DNA of 64,000 bases, taken from assembly GCF_027111275.1 (NCBI RefSeq), contig NZ_CP114286.1, positions 4,636,501-4,700,500 on the forward strand, read 5' to 3'. Position numbers and translations under genes: made by a program. The notes beneath the pieces were generated by a model, which worked only from the letters and a program-made list of their open reading frames with translations, did no database searches and was not told the DNA's origin. The stretch is from Flavobacterium luteolum. GTDB taxonomy: Bacteria > Bacteroidota > Bacteroidia > Flavobacteriales > Flavobacteriaceae. Below, in pieces: positions 63,501 to 64,000 of the stretch; position 1 is the stretch's first letter; each line of letters opens with the position of its first letter.

Positions 63501-64000
63501 AGCACGGGAGCCACCTATAACGTTAGTCCGTCAACCACCACTACATATTATGTAAGTGTGAGCGGTGACGGGGTGTGCGAAAACGCAATCAATACCAGAA
63601 AGGCGGTAGCGGTGACGGTTAATCCTTTGGGACTTGATTCTGATATTACAGCCTCCGATGCTGTGATCTGTGCGGGAGCATCCGCTGCGCTGACAGCTTC
63701 ATCTGCTACGGTTACCACTCCGGTCTTCAGATGGTACGCCGACCAGACCACAACTACTGCGCTCAGCACGGGAGATACTTATACTGTAAATCCTGCAACA
63801 ACCACTACGTATTATGTGAGCGTGAGCGGTGATGCTGTATGCGAGAATGCCGTCAATACCAGAAAGGCGGTAGTGGTGACGGTAAATCCTTTGGGACTTG
63901 ATTCAGATATTACAGCCTCCGACGCTGTGATCTGTGCGGGAGCATCGGCCACGCTGACAGCTTCATCTGCTACGGTTACCACTCCGGTCTTCAGATGGTA
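57594..64000 (+). CDS. Giant repeat-rich surface adhesin, C-terminus beyond the window
   Basis: Open from ATG 57594 to the end: at least 2135 codons, no stop. Signal peptide (1-22, SVSAQ); N-terminal beta-domain (about 23-265); GEVED-type domain (about 280-440, with VAWIDWNNDGVFQQGEG and MDGEVEDYAI); CshA-fibril-like domain (about 445-550, INVLSNDTTGEVIVPLTTG); an Ig-like module with VVWYDAAAGG (about 553-625); three BIG2-like modules (about 630-865, each with ICxGTT..., GxWSSxDPTIAxVDxxGxITG); then tandem Ig_7-type units from residue 872. GEVED and Ig_7 domains are typical of gliding and adhesion proteins exported by the T9SS, so a type-B sorting domain at the missing C-terminus is expected. 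56 bp after the PorE-like gene. Late repeats have different base composition from the rest. Confidence 0.9.
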   Translation, partial: MKNTVKILLVFITVFLITSVSAQTNYSFSIADILSSMPNGKRMPDGTIVKAQMITTGSATHSTGAAGSGTAGPDIGGLFTGITLPAYVGDKTPTNFTKIQMANTQNADNGLGNNCTNSIGFRIYFSRPISSINFLALDIDGVHGTPNGNAEWVAFFGYNGNTYVPYSISGPTTQLTNQNINTSAAGHSWRTLINNSIGATASAALPNAMTIRRQTTNGGSGTPDDLNHQVLFTPPSSATKVTDFFLMTGIWSVTGQANVQASGLSPIVITISSDFGDAPDSYKTLLASGGPSHGVVGTLSLGDSNLAEADGQPSVLANSSIDDDGVPTIPPLTNNGQLINTYTVAANFHNNTGLAANYVAWIDWNNDGVFQQGEGTTATTPAGTLSGSVNLTWNNVTLTNTSGHAKTYLRVRVTTEAITTADSGGAFMDGEVEDYAIGLPAATPDFACFNVGSPSGLINVLSNDTTGEVIVPLTTGLVNPGTATNIVVDGFGDIIQMTIPGDGIWKINTSGQVTFEPESSSVISPTPIAYNGRDADGNISNNALITLTAASVPVDTTVSSQGCFPTTLTATASVPAGQSVVWYDAAAGGNIAASPTLSAVGTITYYAQGNNGTCVTAVRTPVTLTITAPPNAGNLSGTQNICQGTTTTFSSDGDAGGTWSSLDPTIASVDSSGIITGLLAGTTTISYTITGTGGCTNVSATRTVTVEDAAESGTISGNQDICISGTSALTSSGTPGGVWESEDITIATVDINGVVTGVARGTTNIKYTIIQTGSCPVIPSVYSVNIIQANPGTLSGKQNLCPGDTTLFTTDGDPGGLWSTDNPGIATVDANGVITGNGPGTATITYTITGLSGCPSAATTRMITVDVNTSAVASDITGADSAVCPGGSATLTVSTLTIGIPTFTWYAGQTSTTAINTGTTYTVSPTSTTTYYVSVKGNDVCENEINNRKPIVVTVNSLGLDSDIVSTDATICAGSSAALAVSSATVTTPVFKWYADQTSATVLYTGDTYTVSPAVTTTYYVSVSGDGVCENAVNTRKAVVVTVNSLATSSDIATDNQEICGGSTASLTASSRVASPVFRWYADQTTSTVLSTGATYNPSPVSTTTYYVSVAGTGVCENAINTRKAVTVTVNGLATATDIVATDVTACPNDAVVLTASSTTVTTPVFRWYVDQTATTILHNGATFSPSPGSTTTYYVSVSGDAVCENAINTRKAVTVTINPLATDADIIVADQTICSGEIAVLTASSSLINPEFIWYADQTSVTPLSIGEIYGPSPSTTTTYYVSVSGDGVCENAVNIRKAVVVTVNPLGLDSDITASDAVICAGASATLTASSSTVATPVFRWYADQTTTTVLSTGATYNVSPSTSTTYYVSVSGDGVCENAINTRKAVAVTVNPLGLDSDITASDAVICAGASATLTASSSTVATPVFRWYADQTTTTVLSTGATYNVSPSTTTTYYVSVSGDAVCENAVNTRKAVVVTVNPLGLDSDITASDAVICAGASVALTASSSTVATPVFRWYADQTTTTALSTGDTYTVNPASTTTYYVSVSGDGVCENAVNTRKAVVVTVNPLGLDSDITASDAVICAGASATLTASSTTVTTPVFRWYADQTTTTALSTGDTYTVNPASTTTYYVSVSGDGVCENAVNTRKAVVVTVNPLGLDSDITASDAVICAGASATLTASSATVTTPVFRWYADQTTTTVLSTGATYNVSPSTSTTYYVSVSGDEVCENAINTRKAVVVTVNPLGLDSDITASDAVICAGASATLTASSSTVATPVFRWYADQTTTTLLSTGATYNVSPSTSTTYYVSVSGDGVCENAINTRKAVTVTVNPLGLDSDITASDAVICAGASATLTASSSTVATPVFRWYADQTTTTVLSTGATYNVSPSTSTTYYVSVSGDGVCENAINTRKAVVVTVNPLGLDSDITASDAVICAGASAALTASSTTVTTPVFRWYADQTSTTVLSTGATYNVSPSTTTTYYVSVSGDGVCENAINTRKAVAVTVNPLGLDSDITASDAVICAGASAALTASSATVTTPVFRWYADQTTTTALSTGDTYTVNPATTTTYYVSVSGDAVCENAVNTRKAVVVTVNPLGLDSDITASDAVICAGASATLTASSATVTTPVFRW
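60207..64000 (+). repeat. Tandem 264-bp (88-aa) Ig-like repeat array
   Basis: Units start at 60207, 60471, 60735, 60996, 61260, 61521 and then every 264 bp to 63897, where the last is cut by the window end: 15 seen. Two (60735 and 61260) are 261 bp. Each encodes CAGASATLTAS-type Cys, FRWYADQT, TTTYYVSVSG and VCENAxNTRKAVxVTVNPLG; a Cys near the start (ICAG) and one in VCEN could pair. Units 1-5 are divergent; units from 61521 on are nearly identical at DNA level with a few variant blocks (for example ALSTGDTYTVNP versus VLSTGATYNVSP) shuffled among them. One unit hand-counted (61521-61784) is about 53% G+C. Confidence 0.95.

Noticed and set aside
61436..63769. Six 73-codon open frames on the minus strand repeated at multiples of 264 bp
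   Set aside because: They are the antisense of the adhesin repeat; the regular spacing follows from the repeat itself, and the proteins show no independent family features.
60207..64000. CRISPR-like periodicity
   Set aside because: The period is 264 bp with no short repeat/unique spacer pattern; it is a coding tandem repeat in frame.

Overview
The window looks like the chromosome of a Flavobacterium-type member of the Bacteroidota. It is AT-rich (roughly one third G+C by eye), candidate promoters follow the Bacteroidota TTG / TAnnTTTG pattern rather than -35/-10, start codons lack Shine-Dalgarno sequences, and there are SusC/SusD pairs, a hybrid two-component regulator and type IX secretion (T9SS) proteins. 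No rRNA, intact tRNA, CRISPR array, transposase or integrase gene was found.

Layout. 1-3.4 kb: aspartate decarboxylase start (aspD, cut by the edge) and AspT antiporter, then a flavin-dependent luciferase-like oxidoreductase. 3.5-9.3 kb: a 48-residue membrane peptide behind a sigma-54-like promoter, two GNAT acetyltransferases (one a tandem double GNAT), a PL14-like lipoprotein and katG. 9.4-33.2 kb, all on the minus strand: a polysaccharide utilization locus whose heparinase III (PL12), GH88 unsaturated uronidase, S1 sulfatase, second heparinase II/III-type lyase, SusC/SusD, hybrid two-component sensor, DUF4861 protein, SDR dehydrogenase and T9SS-exported heparin-lyase-I-fold enzyme point to heparan sulfate or a related sulfated glycosaminoglycan. 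Four of its promoters carry the same TTTTGAA-n4-TTCAAAA-like box, three of them exactly 27 nt from a -7-like element, so the locus appears to be one regulon.

33.4-47 kb: lipoprotein plus CPA2 antiporter, an exported protein of unknown function, a rearrangement scar where a NIPSNAP-like gene and a porin gene have both lost their 5' ends, a lamin-tail lipoprotein, amino-acid permease, aldehyde dehydrogenase, a MITE-like inverted repeat, DUF1826 protein, an orphan antitoxin-like gene, a MEDS-domain sensor and a DUF4377/META protein with a good sigma-54 promoter. 47.2-52.5 kb, minus strand: a compact orphan type VI secretion effector module (LysM-like protein, DUF4280 PAAR-like tip, Ig-like/Tle1-type lipase, small membrane protein, DUF2931 protein) without any T6SS structural genes.

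52.9-64 kb: a small outer-membrane barrel protein, a 1.1 kb gene-free stretch with several palindromes, then a PorP/SprF-like protein, a PorE-like OmpA protein and a giant surface adhesin that is still open at the window end. The adhesin has GEVED, CshA-like and Ig-like domains followed by at least 15 tandem Ig-like units of 87-88 residues; the last ten are nearly identical and markedly GC-richer than the rest of the window. The three genes form a likely operon for a T9SS-exported cell-surface adhesin and its outer-membrane partners.
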